Shown in pieces: positions 37,061-45,730 of a stretch of 64,000 bases of DNA (the stretch's first letter is position 1; the number at the start of each line of letters is the position of its first letter). The stretch lies in the NCBI RefSeq assembly GCF_013342985.1, contig NZ_CP054490.1, forward strand, positions 124,001-188,000. Reading direction: 5' to 3'. The DNA is from Candidatus Ruthia endofausta (lineage in GTDB: Bacteria > Pseudomonadota > Gammaproteobacteria > PS1 > Pseudothioglobaceae). The position numbers and the translations under genes were made by a program. Below the pieces are notes generated by a model, which was given only the letters and a program-made list of their open reading frames with translations, had not been told where the DNA came from and made no database searches.

Positions 37061-37095
37061 AATAAAACATAAGGTATTCTGTCTTATGTTTTATT
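37061..37095. terminator. AT-rich hairpin before the CBS gene
   Basis: Perfect 13-bp arms AATAAAACATAAG and CTTATGTTTTATT around a 9-base loop. It may end transcription from the decayed locus; it could also act as a leader structure for the CBS/ANTAR pair that starts 60 bases later. Confidence 0.6.
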
Positions 37096-37154
37096 TGAAT
37101 TTAAGAGAAATCAGGTAGAATGAAAGTTTTAATAAAAGATACTGAGGTATAAAC

Positions 37155-37595
37155 ATGCAAGTTCAAGATATTATGTCAACCAATGTAAAAACAGTTACCC
37201 CTAATCAGCTGGTCAAAGAGGTTGCTATTATTATGGTGATGGATCATATTAGTGGCGCACCAGTGGTGGATGATGATAACAATTTAGTCGGCATTATCTC
37301 TGAAAAAGATATTCTACAACACATGTTTCCAAAATTAGATGAAGTGATGAGTGATACGCATTTTGACTTTGAAAATATGGAGCATAATTACAAAGACACA
37401 ATGAATGTTAAAGTCGGTAAATTGATGACTAAAGATGTCGCTAGTATTGATTTAAGCATGCCTTGTCTTAAGGCGGCATCAACCATGTGGCTTAGAAATT
37501 TCAGAAGAATCCCAGTAACTCACAACAATAAATTAGTTGGTATTGTTAGTATTGGTGACGTACATAGAGCTATTTTTAAATCACGCATTAAATGA
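37155..37595 (+). CDS. Two-CBS-domain protein
   Basis: 146 residues made of two CBS domains: MQVQDIMSTNVKTVTPNQLVKEVA...HISGAPVVDDDNNLVGIISEKDI and VGKLMTKDVASIDLSMPCLKAA...RRIPVTHNNKLVGIVSIGDVHRA. Such pairs bind adenine nucleotides and control a partner. There is no other domain. The stop overlaps the ATG of an ANTAR regulator by 4 bases, so the two are cotranslated, and the nearby P-II genes suggest a tie to energy or nitrogen state. The target is not known. Confidence 0.88.
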   Translation: MQVQDIMSTNVKTVTPNQLVKEVAIIMVMDHISGAPVVDDDNNLVGIISEKDILQHMFPKLDEVMSDTHFDFENMEHNYKDTMNVKVGKLMTKDVASIDLSMPCLKAASTMWLRNFRRIPVTHNNKLVGIVSIGDVHRAIFKSRIK

Positions 37596-38176
37596 ATACC
37601 GCTTTAAAAATTATCCTAGTTGATAAAAATACAGGGCGCTCAGCTATGTTACGTAGGGCTTTGCAGGACAAGGGTCATGAAGTGATTTGTCGTATGAGCG
37701 ACAGTGTAAATTTGCAAGATAGCAATGAAATGACCCATGTGGATGTGGTGATTGTTAATGCAGATATTCCTGATGAACAGGTATTTGCAAATTTAACAGA
37801 TATTAACAAAACCAAACCCAGGCCTATTGTTATGTTTACCGAAGAATCAAACCCCGGGATGGCAAGTTCTGCCATTAAATCTGGCGTGAATGCTTATATT
37901 GTTGATGGGCTTGAAGAGAATAGAGTGCAACCCATTATTGATGTAGCAATTGCTAGATTTAGAGAGTTTCAAGCACTTAAAGACGAGCTGGATGCGACTC
38001 GTAATCAACTTTCAGAGCGTAAAGTAGTTGAAAAAGCCAAGGGCTTACTAATGCAGCATAAGGGTATTAATGAAGATGAGGCTTACCAATCGTTACGTAA
38101 AATGGCTATGAATAAAAACAAGCGCATTGTTGATGTGGCTGAAAGTGTGATTAACGCTTTTGAGTTGTTAGAGTAG
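37592..38176 (+). CDS. ANTAR-domain RNA-binding antiterminator (NasT-like)
   Basis: 194 residues: a receiver-like domain (residues 1-~115), a coiled coil (EFQALKDELDATRNQLSERK) and a C-terminal ANTAR domain (VVEKAKGLLMQHKGINEDEAYQSLRKMAM). ANTAR proteins bind paired hairpins in leader RNA and prevent termination; NasT does so for nitrate/nitrite assimilation genes. The usual phosphorylated Asp at the end of strand 3 is Asn56 here (VVIVNADIP), so classic phosphorylation looks lost. The partner NasS is absent; the overlapping CBS protein may take its place as sensor. Confidence 0.88.
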   Translation: MNTALKIILVDKNTGRSAMLRRALQDKGHEVICRMSDSVNLQDSNEMTHVDVVIVNADIPDEQVFANLTDINKTKPRPIVMFTEESNPGMASSAIKSGVNAYIVDGLEENRVQPIIDVAIARFREFQALKDELDATRNQLSERKVVEKAKGLLMQHKGINEDEAYQSLRKMAMNKNKRIVDVAESVINAFELLE

Positions 38177-38180
38177 AGTT

Positions 38181-39047
38181 TTACTCTTTGTCTAGTTTTT
38201 CCATTTCGGCATCAATCTTTTCCATTTCTGCCTCCATCTCATCATCACTCCAATCGTCATCATCTGAAACTGACTCTTTTTCTGAAGAAGCTTTGCTAGA
38301 GTTTGGAGAAGGCTTATCAGGCGTTTTTTGTTTATTTTCTTTGAATAATGGTGCAAAAATTAGACCTGCTTCAAATAACAACCATATTGGAATTGCGATT
38401 AAGGTTTGAGAGATAATATCAGGCGGTGTTAACAACATACCCAAAACAAAAGCACCAATAATAACATAAGGTCGATTATTTTTTAGCTTTCCAACTGTTG
38501 TGATGCCAAACATAATCAACAATATGGTGGCAATCGGCACTTCAAAAGCTACACCAAAGGCAAAAGAAACTTTGAGTACAAAGTCTAAGTAGTATTGAAT
38601 ATCTGGGGTAAAGTCGACAATATTGGGACCAACACTAGACAGAAAACCAAATATAACAGGAAAAACAACATAAAAAGAAAACAACAATCCTGCATAAAAT
38701 AAAATGGTTGATGAAACAACCAAAGGCAAAATCATTTGTTTTTCGTGCTTGTAAAGTGCAGGTGCAATAAACGACCAAATTTGATATAAAAGATAGGGCA
38801 TGGCCGCGTAGACAGCAATAATGAGTGCCATTTTTAAGGGTGTTAAAAATGGCGATATAACACCGATGGCAATAATGTTAGTATCTTGAGGTAGTACGTT
38901 AATAATGGGTGCTGCAATAAAACCATAAACTTCATTAGCAAAGGGAAAAATGCCAATAAAAATAACAAAAATAGCAATAACTGAGTGCAACAAAATATTA
39001 CGAAGTTCAATCAAATGCTGAATAAAAGTCATTTCTTTATTGGTCAT
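38181..39047 (-). CDS. tatC: Sec-independent translocase subunit TatC
   Basis: 288 residues with six membrane helices and the family blocks MTFIQHLIELRNILL, PLKMALIIAVYAAMPYLLYQIWSFIAPALY, FEVPIATILLIMFGI and LTPPDIISQTLIAIPIWLLFE. TatC recognises twin-arginine signals of folded proteins. After about residue 235 comes an unusual charged tail, Ser-rich and then strongly acidic (SDDDDWSDDEMEAE), ending in heptad-like EKIDAEMEKLDKE. It is the last gene of hisI-hisE-tatA-tatB-tatC; tatB ends on the base where it begins. Confidence 0.95.
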   Translation of the reverse strand: MTNKEMTFIQHLIELRNILLHSVIAIFVIFIGIFPFANEVYGFIAAPIINVLPQDTNIIAIGVISPFLTPLKMALIIAVYAAMPYLLYQIWSFIAPALYKHEKQMILPLVVSSTILFYAGLLFSFYVVFPVIFGFLSSVGPNIVDFTPDIQYYLDFVLKVSFAFGVAFEVPIATILLIMFGITTVGKLKNNRPYVIIGAFVLGMLLTPPDIISQTLIAIPIWLLFEAGLIFAPLFKENKQKTPDKPSPNSSKASSEKESVSDDDDWSDDEMEAEMEKIDAEMEKLDKE

Positions 39048-39349
39048 TATTTTTGATCAGTGTTGTTTTTAATATCATTCAAGGTGTTTTTAGCGTCACT
39101 TAAAGTATTTTTTGTGTCATCAAAAATCTCTAAAATATTGGATTTTTTATCCACAGCATTTAGGTGTTCTTTAAGTTTGTCCATCTCAAACTCATCACTA
39201 ATATCATCTTGAATATTGGCAATAAAGCGCTTGGCTTTGCCAATATAAGTGCCTGCTTTTCTAGCAATTACGGGCATACGTTCCGGCCCAACTATAATAA
39301 GTGCAATGATACCAATTAAGGCAAATTCCCAAAAGCCAACGTCAAACAT
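39047..39349 (-). CDS. tatB: Sec-independent translocase subunit TatB
   Basis: 100 residues: the N-terminal helix MFDVGFWEFALIGIIALIIVGPERMP with the conserved Glu and GPERMP turn, then an amphipathic helix (ARKAGTYIGKAKRFIANIQDDISDEFEMDKL). With TatC it forms the signal-binding complex. The C-terminal part is shorter than in E. coli (171 residues) but typical for compact genomes. It lies 3 bases after tatA. Confidence 0.9.
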   Translation of the reverse strand: MFDVGFWEFALIGIIALIIVGPERMPVIARKAGTYIGKAKRFIANIQDDISDEFEMDKLKEHLNAVDKKSNILEIFDDTKNTLSDAKNTLNDIKNNTDQK

Positions 39350-39352
39350 AGT

Positions 39353-39565
39353 TTATTTTTCTTGTTTTGTATCCTCTTTGATAATTTTGGCTTCAACAAT
39401 GTCGTCTTTTGCATCAATCTTATCTGTTGGCTCTTTTTTCATAGATTTTTTAAAGCCTTTAATGGCGTTGCCCAAATCACCACCAATATTCTTTAAGCGC
39501 TTTCCGCCAAAAAGAAGCAGTACGATTACTAAAATAATAATCAGTTCGAATGGTCCTGGCATCAT
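39353..39565 (-). CDS. tatA: Sec-independent translocase subunit TatA
   Basis: 70 residues: helix [37 protein letters not shown] with the FGGKRL turn that is typical for TatA rather than TatB, followed by a charged tail. It multimerises to form the protein-conducting part of the Tat system. GGAGAA before the ATG is a good ribosome site. It follows hisE by 17 bases. Confidence 0.93.
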   Translation of the reverse strand: MMPGPFELIIILVIVLLLFGGKRLKNIGGDLGNAIKGFKKSMKKEPTDKIDAKDDIVEAKIIKEDTKQEK

Positions 39566-39582
39566 GATTTTTCTCCTATTGT

Positions 39583-39903
39583 TTAGTTGTTTCTTCTATT
39601 GGCTTTTTCTTGCAAACCAGACAAGCCAAATCGTTTGGATAATTCATTCGTTATTTGATCTACTTTTATCTCTTTAAAACGAAGCAGTACAAGCGTGTGA
39701 AACCAAAGATCAGCCACTTCATAGATGATTTTATCGTTCGCACTATCTTTAGCTGCCATAATCACCTCGGCAGATTCCTCATTAATTTTCTTTAAAATTT
39801 CATCCATGCCTTTGTTGTACAAAGATGAAACATAAGATTCATCTACTTTAGCAGATTTTCTTTGTTCTAAAACTTCTTCTAATTTTGTTAGTATATCATC
39901 CAT
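39583..39903 (-). CDS. hisE: Phosphoribosyl-ATP pyrophosphatase
   Basis: 106 residues. MazG-like all-alpha fold with the metal-binding pattern [12 protein letters not shown] and, further on, [14 protein letters not shown]. It removes pyrophosphate from phosphoribosyl-ATP in the second step of histidine synthesis. The start overlaps hisI by 8 bases. Separate hisI and hisE genes, next to tatABC, are a common arrangement outside the enteric bacteria. Confidence 0.94.
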   Translation of the reverse strand: MDDILTKLEEVLEQRKSAKVDESYVSSLYNKGMDEILKKINEESAEVIMAAKDSANDKIIYEVADLWFHTLVLLRFKEIKVDQITNELSKRFGLSGLQEKANRRNN

Positions 39904-40276
39904 AAATATCTTTCGAATCTTTTAATATGTTAGCAACGGTTTTCCAGTTATTTTCATCCAATTTTTGGAAAAAACAAGATTTTCTACCTGTATGGCAAGC
40001 AATCTCTCCAACTTGTTCAACCTTAAGCAGGATAACGTCATTGTCGCAATCTGTAAAGATTTCTTTAACGAGTTGTGTGTGTCCTGACTGCTCACCTTTA
40101 AACCAAAGTTTTTGACGTGATCGAGAGTAATATACCGCCTGTTGTCTTTCAATACTCAGTGCTAAAGATTCTTGATTCATCCAAGCAAACATCAAAATCT
40201 CCCCTGTTTTAAAGTCTTGAGCGATTGCAGGTATCAGGCCTTTATCGTCAAATTTTGTTTGCTCTAATGCACCCAC
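39896..40276 (-). CDS. hisI: Phosphoribosyl-AMP cyclohydrolase
   Basis: 126 residues, starting at a GTG. Typical blocks are [33 protein letters not shown] and the zinc/magnesium site [28 protein letters not shown]. It opens the adenine ring of phosphoribosyl-AMP, the third step of histidine synthesis. It heads the hisI-hisE-tatA-tatB-tatC unit. Confidence 0.94.
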   Translation of the reverse strand: MGALEQTKFDDKGLIPAIAQDFKTGEILMFAWMNQESLALSIERQQAVYYSRSRQKLWFKGEQSGHTQLVKEIFTDCDNDVILLKVEQVGEIACHTGRKSCFFQKLDENNWKTVANILKDSKDIYG

Positions 40277-40334
40277 GCTTTATAAAGACCTTAAGATAAA
40301 ACGATTAATTTTACCGCCAGATGAGAGACTTTGT

Positions 40335-40733
40335 ATGAGATTATTTATTTTATGTTTTTTATTAAGTGTTAGTGCATTTGCAAACCTAGATAATTTTTCA
40401 TTGGCAAGCGAAAAAACGTTATATGTGCTTGATGGTGATAGCATTAGTTTACAACTGCGAATTAAAGGCATTGATACGCCAGAAATACTAGAAGGTTTGC
40501 TAGGTAAATTATCAATTAAACCAATGGGGGTTTGATTATTACAATCGTGTTTTAGTGCGTATTTTAAAGGATGATGTTGATATTGAGGCGTATATGATGA
40601 CACAAGGTACGGCATCTTCTTATAAAAATGCTTATCAAAAAGAAGAGGAAAACGCTAAGGCAAACAAACGTGGTTTTTGGGGTTTTTACAAATCATCTAT
40701 CAAGATAAATGGCGTAAGTCTAACCCTCGTTAG
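40335..40733 (+). pseudogene. Decayed thermonuclease (SNase-like) gene
   Basis: A signal peptide (MRLFILCFLLSVSAFA) leads into VLDGDSISLQLRIKGIDTPEI, the start of the staphylococcal-nuclease fold including its Asp/Arg active-site strand. A deletion and frameshift then remove the middle, and a second frame carries RILKDDVDIEAYMMTQGTA, NKRGFWGFYKS and, after another shift, YQDKWRKSNPR. The intact protein would be an exported Ca-dependent nuclease. It is broken by at least two shifts. Confidence 0.82.
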
Positions 40734-40792
40734 TTTGTCATATGGGCAGGGTCGGAACCTTATCGTATTGTAGTGGGTATGAGTGATATCAT

Positions 40793-41050
40793 TATTAGCG
40801 TTATACCTGATAATGGGTAATAAAGCTTTGCCCATCAATTGCATGAGTAGTATTGGTAATATTACCATATTTGTCATAACGATAATTTGTTGTGCCACTA
40901 TCCATCTGCTATGACTCAGCCTAGCAATTGCATTGACTCTATCAGTATCATCATAACCATAGATAGTAGTCAGTCTATTTGCGTTTATTTGCTCAGTTGT
41001 TTGTATTGGTTGGTTATTAGTATTATAGATAATAAGTTAAAAAATAGTGT
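40793..41050 (-). pseudogene. Remnant of an RHS/YD-repeat protein
   Basis: On the minus strand the pieces TIYGYDDTDRVNAIA and, in another frame, YRYDKYGNITNTTHAIDGQ and SFITHY can be read. YxYDxxGNIT is the core of RHS/YD repeats, found in large surface or toxin proteins. Only about 250 bases survive, with shifts and a stop, between the nuclease remnant and gor. The parent gene was probably several kilobases long. Confidence 0.6.
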
Positions 41051-41112
41051 TTTTCAGTGGTTTATAGAAACCTAGCATAACTTTGACAAGCTTGAGCCTT
41101 ATCAAGTGATAA

Positions 41113-42444
41113 CTATCTTAAAGTTACTAATTCTTCGGCACTAGTCGGATGAATAGCAACCGTATCATCAAACTGCTTTTTAGTCGCTCCCATTTTGATA
41201 GCTACCGCAAATCCTTGCAACATTTCATCAGCACCGTGTCCCATAATATGGCAACCAACAACTTTTTCATCATCACCCACACAGACTAATTTAAGTGCTG
41301 TGGTGGTTTTCTGGTTAAGCAAAGCATCTGCCATTGGGGTAAATTCTGATTTGTAAATTTTGACTTTATCAAATTCTTTATTGGCCTCAATTTCCGTGAG
41401 ACCGATAGTGCCAATCGGTGGATGTGAGAAAACCACAGTGGAAATATTACTGTAATCTAAATGCCTATCGGTCATATTGTTATACAGCCTATCAGCTAAT
41501 CTTCTGCCTGCTGCAATCGCTACAGGCGTTAGTGACGTTCTGCCTGTGGCATCACCGAGTGCAAAAATATTATCCACATTGGTCACTTGAAATTTATCTG
41601 TTGGAATAAAACCACGTTGATCGCATTCAACACTTGCATTTTCCAAACCAAGATGTTGCGTCATTGGGTCTCTACCAACTGCCCAAATAATGCTATCAAA
41701 CCCAGAAAACTCACCATGATTAGTAAATATCGTTTTATCGACTGAGACTTTATCAATTGTAGTGCCATGATGAAGGATAATACCGTGAGAGGTATAGTTT
41801 TTATCCAAGACCTCTTGAATCATCGGGTCAAAACCACGCAATAAGATGTCAGCTCTACCGAAAATCTCAACTTCACTGCCGAGTGCATTCAATACACCAG
41901 CCAACTCAACACCAATATAGCCACTACCAATAACTGCTACTTTCTTGGGTAATGTTTCTAATTCAAAAAAACCATCTGAGGTAATGCCATATTTGGCACC
42001 TTTAATATTCGGAACAGATGGCTCACCACCGGGTGATAATACAATATGATCTGCCGTGTAAGTTTCACCATTTACGGACACCGTATTTTTATCGACTAAT
42101 TGGCCAAAGCCATGAATATAATTAATCCCTAATTTTTCTAAATGACTGTCATACCAGTTAATAATACCTTTGATATAGTTATCGCGACTTTGTTTAAGTT
42201 TTTTCCATGAGAAATTTTTAACCTCAATATCAAAACCAAAGCCTTGGGCACTGTCAATCTGTGTGGCAGTATTGGCGGCAAACCACATCACTTTTTTAGG
42301 CACACAACCGACATTTACACAAGTACCACCAATAGTTTTTACCTCAATCACCAAGCATTTTTTGTCATATTCGCTGGCGCGTTCAACAGCTGAAAGACCG
42401 CCAGAGCCTGCACCAATTGCAATCATATCGTAATGTTTTGCCAT
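41113..42444 (-). CDS. gor: Glutathione reductase
   Basis: 443 residues, near E. coli Gor (450). FAD motif [14 protein letters not shown], redox-active disulfide [16 protein letters not shown](P) loop [13 protein letters not shown], second FAD motif FALGDATG and the C-terminal catalytic His in [12 protein letters not shown]. It reduces oxidised glutathione with NADPH. The nucleotide loop and the Arg/Lys that follow are compatible with NADPH. It stands alone, with decayed genes on either side. Confidence 0.92.
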   Translation of the reverse strand: MAKHYDMIAIGAGSGGLSAVERASEYDKKCLVIEVKTIGGTCVNVGCVPKKVMWFAANTATQIDSAQGFGFDIEVKNFSWKKLKQSRDNYIKGIINWYDSHLEKLGINYIHGFGQLVDKNTVSVNGETYTADHIVLSPGGEPSVPNIKGAKYGITSDGFFELETLPKKVAVIGSGYIGVELAGVLNALGSEVEIFGRADILLRGFDPMIQEVLDKNYTSHGIILHHGTTIDKVSVDKTIFTNHGEFSGFDSIIWAVGRDPMTQHLGLENASVECDQRGFIPTDKFQVTNVDNIFALGDATGRTSLTPVAIAAGRRLADRLYNNMTDRHLDYSNISTVVFSHPPIGTIGLTEIEANKEFDKVKIYKSEFTPMADALLNQKTTTALKLVCVGDDEKVVGCHIMGHGADEMLQGFAVAIKMGATKKQFDDTVAIHPTSAEELVTLR

Positions 42445-42504
42445 TTTTTTTCTCCAATAAATAAAAAGGAGTTCCCCACTCCCTTAACCTCTAACTTGTT
42501 GGGT

Positions 42505-42720
42505 TTAGTGTGCAATCGGTTTGCCAGTAAAAAGATAGTCTTTAAGCTCTTTATCAAAAGTCTTATCTTTGCATCTAACCCACTCTAAGACCATTGATGC
42601 GTGTTCTTTTTTCTTCATCATGATTATGTGTACCAAAATCGCTGATTATACCAATCAATGGCTTCTAATTCCTCCATCAAAGACATAATTGCTTTGTGCA
42701 TGTTGTCCTTGGTCAATTGT
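42505..42720 (-). pseudogene. Remnant of an encapsulin-associated ferritin (EncFtn)
   Basis: The minus strand reads TKDNMHKAIMSLMEELEAIDWYNQR, the first iron-binding helix of encapsulated ferritin-like proteins. About a dozen residues are then missing and a stop occurs; after an A-run shift the second helix follows: DEEK, EHASMVLEWVRCKDK and FDKELKDYLFTGKPIAH. The pattern, including the EE...W...E spacing and the LFTGKPI encapsulation-side tail, fits EncFtn well. No shell gene is found nearby. The gene is dead through a stop, a shift and a small deletion. Confidence 0.75.
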
Positions 42721-42842
42721 ATTGATTAAATCTTTTTGTGCGTCAAAATGGACACGCTTTTTTTGCCTTGATATTGTCTATCGTAAAAACAATCCCAATC
42801 AGGGTAATATTTTAGCATTGAGTTTGCTTTTACAACCAAACA

Positions 42843-43152
42843 CTAAAAATGCTCATCAAGATGTTTAAGATTAGTATCATCTGAAATCACATTATCCGTA
42901 TGAGAAGTTGGAAGTTGGTTGTGGATACTTAGATAAACATTATAAGTGGACGTAATACCTTATCCAGATTACTACTCTTCAGATTTGAAGTGGTTACAAT
43001 CATGAATTTATTGGTCGGCACTTATCCACCTTCTCCGTACTCGTCGGTAGTAATAAAAGTTTTTTCATAAAGTAAAATCTCCTCAAGCCATTTAACCAAT
43101 AGGACGGGCATATTAAACCACATAATTGGTGTAATATAAACCATAAAAGCTT
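42843..43152 (-). pseudogene. Remnant of an MdaB/KefF-type NAD(P)H oxidoreductase
   Basis: The minus strand can be read as VYITPIMWFNMPVLLVKWLE, KTFITTDEYGEGG, stop, then TNKFMIVTTSNLKSSNLDKV and finally HTDNVISDDTNL and LDEHF. This is the middle and end of a flavodoxin-fold quinone reductase. The N-terminal third is missing and three or more stops interrupt it. It lies back to back with an HxlR regulator remnant, a common pairing for such enzymes. Confidence 0.65.
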
Positions 43153-43174
43153 ATCAACCTCTCTATTTACATTA

Positions 43175-43335
43175 TTTACATTCCAAATTCATCGAGAAGT
43201 GTATAAAGTTGTACCAACCTAAGGTTGGAATACAGCCTTACTAAACAGGGAGAATCACTTAAAAACACTATTTTTTTATCGTTAGAAAAATGGGGTAAGA
43301 ATCACCAAAAAAACAAAGACAACTATAACCCAGTT
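43175..43335 (+). pseudogene. Remnant of an HxlR-family regulator
   Basis: The plus strand carries IHREVYKVVP, a stop and shift, then VEYSLTKQGESLKNTIFLSLEKWGKNH. This is the wing and last helix of HxlR winged-helix regulators (HREVY..VPPKVEYSLT..G.SL). The front half is gone and the end is run over by prfB on the other strand. Confidence 0.65.
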
Positions 43336-44306
43336 TTTAAACTAGCTTCAATAAATTTATCCAAATTTCCATCTAACACATCACCTGTATTGGCACTTTC
43401 AACACCTGTACGCAAATCTTTAATTTTTGATTGGTCAAGGATATAAGAACGAATTTGATGCCCCCAGCCAATGTCAGATTTTGCCTGCTCTAAACTTTGC
43501 TTTTCAGCGTTTTGTTTTTGCATTTCTAACTCATAAAGCTTAGATTTTAGTTGTTTCATGGCTTGATCTTTGTTAGCGTGCTGTGAACGACCATCTTGGC
43601 ATTGCACAACGGTGTTAGTGGACAAATGGGTGATGCGTACGGCTGATTCAGTCTTATTAACATGTTGGCCGCCTGCACCACTAGCGCGATAAGTGTCAAT
43701 GCGTAAATCCGACGGATTAATCTCAATGTCAATATCATCATCCACTTCGGGGGAGACAAATACAGAGCAAAATGAAGTGTGGCGTTTGCCGTTGGCATTA
43801 AATGGGGATTTTCTAACCAAGCGATGAATGCCAATTTCTGTGCGTAACCAGCCAAATGCATACTCGCCATCAAAATGGATGGTTGCAGATTTAATACCAG
43901 CAACTTCACCTGCTGAGACTTCCATGAGTTTGACTTTGAAATTGTGTTTTTCGCCCCAACGCAAATACATACGCAGCACCATCTCTGCCCAATCTTGAGC
44001 TTCTGTGCCACCTGAGCCAGATTGAATATCTAAATAAGCAGAGTTAACATCTAAATCGCCACTAAACATGCGTTTAAATTCAAGTTTTTCAATGGCAGAT
44101 TGGGTGGCATCTAAATCATCAATGACGCCATTTTCTGTGTCTTCATCATTTTCTGCTTGAGCTAAGTTTAACAATTCTTTTGCATCTTCTAAAATAGCAT
44201 TCACCTGCTCAAAGGTTTGACAAATTGATGTTAGTCTTGATTTTTCTTCTCCTAAGGCTTGTGCTTGATCAGGATTTGCCCAGATGTCCGGATTCTCCAT
44301 TTCCAA
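43323..44306 (-). CDS. prfB: Peptide chain release factor 2
   Basis: 327 residues from the first usable start (TTG at 44306; ATG two codons later) against 365 in E. coli. The stop-codon reading tripeptide SPF (RKSPFNANG) and the catalytic GGQ ([12 protein letters not shown]) are present, so this is RF2, which ends translation at UGA and UAA. The same frame stays open up to 44417 and encodes RF2-like residues ([28 protein letters not shown]), but a TAG stands directly before and no normal start exists there. The usual UGA frameshift site is absent: the frame reads straight through it. Confidence 0.88.
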   Translation of the reverse strand: MEMENPDIWANPDQAQALGEEKSRLTSICQTFEQVNAILEDAKELLNLAQAENDEDTENGVIDDLDATQSAIEKLEFKRMFSGDLDVNSAYLDIQSGSGGTEAQDWAEMVLRMYLRWGEKHNFKVKLMEVSAGEVAGIKSATIHFDGEYAFGWLRTEIGIHRLVRKSPFNANGKRHTSFCSVFVSPEVDDDIDIEINPSDLRIDTYRASGAGGQHVNKTESAVRITHLSTNTVVQCQDGRSQHANKDQAMKQLKSKLYELEMQKQNAEKQSLEQAKSDIGWGHQIRSYILDQSKIKDLRTGVESANTGDVLDGNLDKFIEASLKTGL

Positions 44307-44438
44307 TAAAACTTCTTCTAGGCGGGCTTGTTTTTCTTCTAAATTAATGTCTATTGATAAGGCAATTGTGCGTTGCTTTAAATTTTGGATTTTTTTGATA
44401 AGTGGGCGAAGAGGGTTCTATGGTTGTTATTTTAGGTA

Positions 44439-44460
44439 TAAAACCCAAAATGGGGTTTTA
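44439..44460 (-). terminator. Terminator of rpsO
   Basis: Arms TAAAACCC and GGGTTTTA around a short A/T loop, with a T-run on the minus strand side. It stands 15 bases after the end of rpsO and before prfB. Confidence 0.7.
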
Positions 44461-44475
44461 TAAAAATGTTATAAA

Positions 44476-44736
44476 TTATTTTCTAAGTCCTAGATGGGTA
44501 ATCAAGTTTGAATATGCAGTTGTATTAGTGCCTTTAAGATAGGTCAGTAATTTTTTGCGTTGAGAAACTAAATGTAGAAGTCCTCTTCTTGAGTGGTGAT
44601 CTTTTTTATGAGCTTTAAAATGCTTAGTTAGGTGTTTGATGCGAGCTGTTAATAAAGCGACTTGTACATTGGTCGAACCAGTATCACCAGTTTTGCTCTG
44701 ATATTTTTTAATAATTGCTTGAGTATCAACCGACAT
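44476..44736 (-). CDS. rpsO: 30S ribosomal protein S15
   Basis: I start at the ATG at 44736 ([13 protein letters not shown]), giving 86 residues against 89 in E. coli. Conserved blocks: [46 protein letters not shown] and the [12 protein letters not shown] end. S15 binds the central domain of 16S rRNA. pnp, its usual downstream neighbour, is absent; a terminator follows instead. Confidence 0.96.
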   Translation of the reverse strand: MSVDTQAIIKKYQSKTGDTGSTNVQVALLTARIKHLTKHFKAHKKDHHSRRGLLHLVSQRKKLLTYLKGTNTTAYSNLITHLGLRK

Positions 44737-44793
44737 AATAAAACCTATAATCAAAATTATAAATTATACACTAATTGCTTTGTTCTTTAAAAG

Positions 44794-45690
44794 TTAATAA
44801 AAAGATGGTTCATTATTTGGTCTAGTTTTAAAGCGCCTGTGAATCCATAAATATTGTTCTGGCGCTTTTAAAATTTGTTGTTGTAATATTTGGTTGGTTA
44901 GTCGTGTATTTTGTTGGGATTTGTCATTAGGATAATCTATCAAAGCAGGAGAAAATTTTAGTGTGTAAGTTGTGTGTTGACGAACAAAGGAGAAAGGAAT
45001 AACGACCGTACTATCAATGCGAGCTAGTTTTTCTGTGGCTTTTATGGTGGCAGTTTGTATGTCAAAAAAAGGTGAAAAAATGCTAATTTTTGCACCTAAA
45101 TCTTGGTCGTGTGTGTACCAAATGGGTAGGCCTGATTTTAGAGTTCGGATTAAGGTTCTGGTGTCTTTCACCTTAATCATCAAACTGCCATGTTGGGTGA
45201 ATATTTTTTGCATTTGATTGTCAAATAAGGCGTTGTTTTGTGGGCGGTAAACATCAGCAAAATTAAAGTTTTGTAGTAGCATCCTACCAGCAAGCATCAT
45301 GGTTGTAAAATGCCCAACGAGTAAAATAATCTTTTGTTGCTTGTCCAAGGCGTTTTGTAAAATCTCAGAACCTTCAATATGGTAGCGTTGCTTGAGTTTT
45401 TTGTCGCTTAAATAAAAGCAATTTGCTATTTCAAACAGTCCAATACCTAATGCTCCAAAATGTTGTTTAACTAAACGGGTTACTTGGACTTTATTTTTAT
45501 TAGGGAAACATTTAGTGATATTCACAAAAGCAATTTTTCTATATCTACTTAAAAGAAGATATAGAATTCTACCTATTATTTTGCCCATCATTAACTGGAT
45601 TTTAAGCGGTAATTTAGCGCTTAGTTTCATCAAGCCAATTAAAGTCCAGGTGGGTATAAATTTAGGATGATAAAACTTTGTTTTTGTCAT
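44794..45690 (-). CDS. Lipid A acyltransferase (LpxL/HtrB family) with changed catalytic motif
   Basis: 298 residues. N-terminal membrane anchor (LPLKIQLMMGKIIGRILYLLLS), then the family pattern: VNITKCFPN, DVYRPQNNALFD, IWYTHDQDLG, FFDIQTAT and the closing APEQYLWIHRRFKTRP. LpxL adds a secondary acyl chain to lipid A precursor at the inner membrane. The catalytic HX4(D/E) motif is changed: His127 is kept (VGHFTTMMLAG) but the acidic residue is Met132. Activity is therefore uncertain, although the rest is well preserved. Confidence 0.85.
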   Translation of the reverse strand: MTKTKFYHPKFIPTWTLIGLMKLSAKLPLKIQLMMGKIIGRILYLLLSRYRKIAFVNITKCFPNKNKVQVTRLVKQHFGALGIGLFEIANCFYLSDKKLKQRYHIEGSEILQNALDKQQKIILLVGHFTTMMLAGRMLLQNFNFADVYRPQNNALFDNQMQKIFTQHGSLMIKVKDTRTLIRTLKSGLPIWYTHDQDLGAKISIFSPFFDIQTATIKATEKLARIDSTVVIPFSFVRQHTTYTLKFSPALIDYPNDKSQQNTRLTNQILQQQILKAPEQYLWIHRRFKTRPNNEPSFY

Positions 45691-45730
45691 TAAAATGTAA
45701 TATTTAAATGTTTTAGTATCGAGTTACAGA

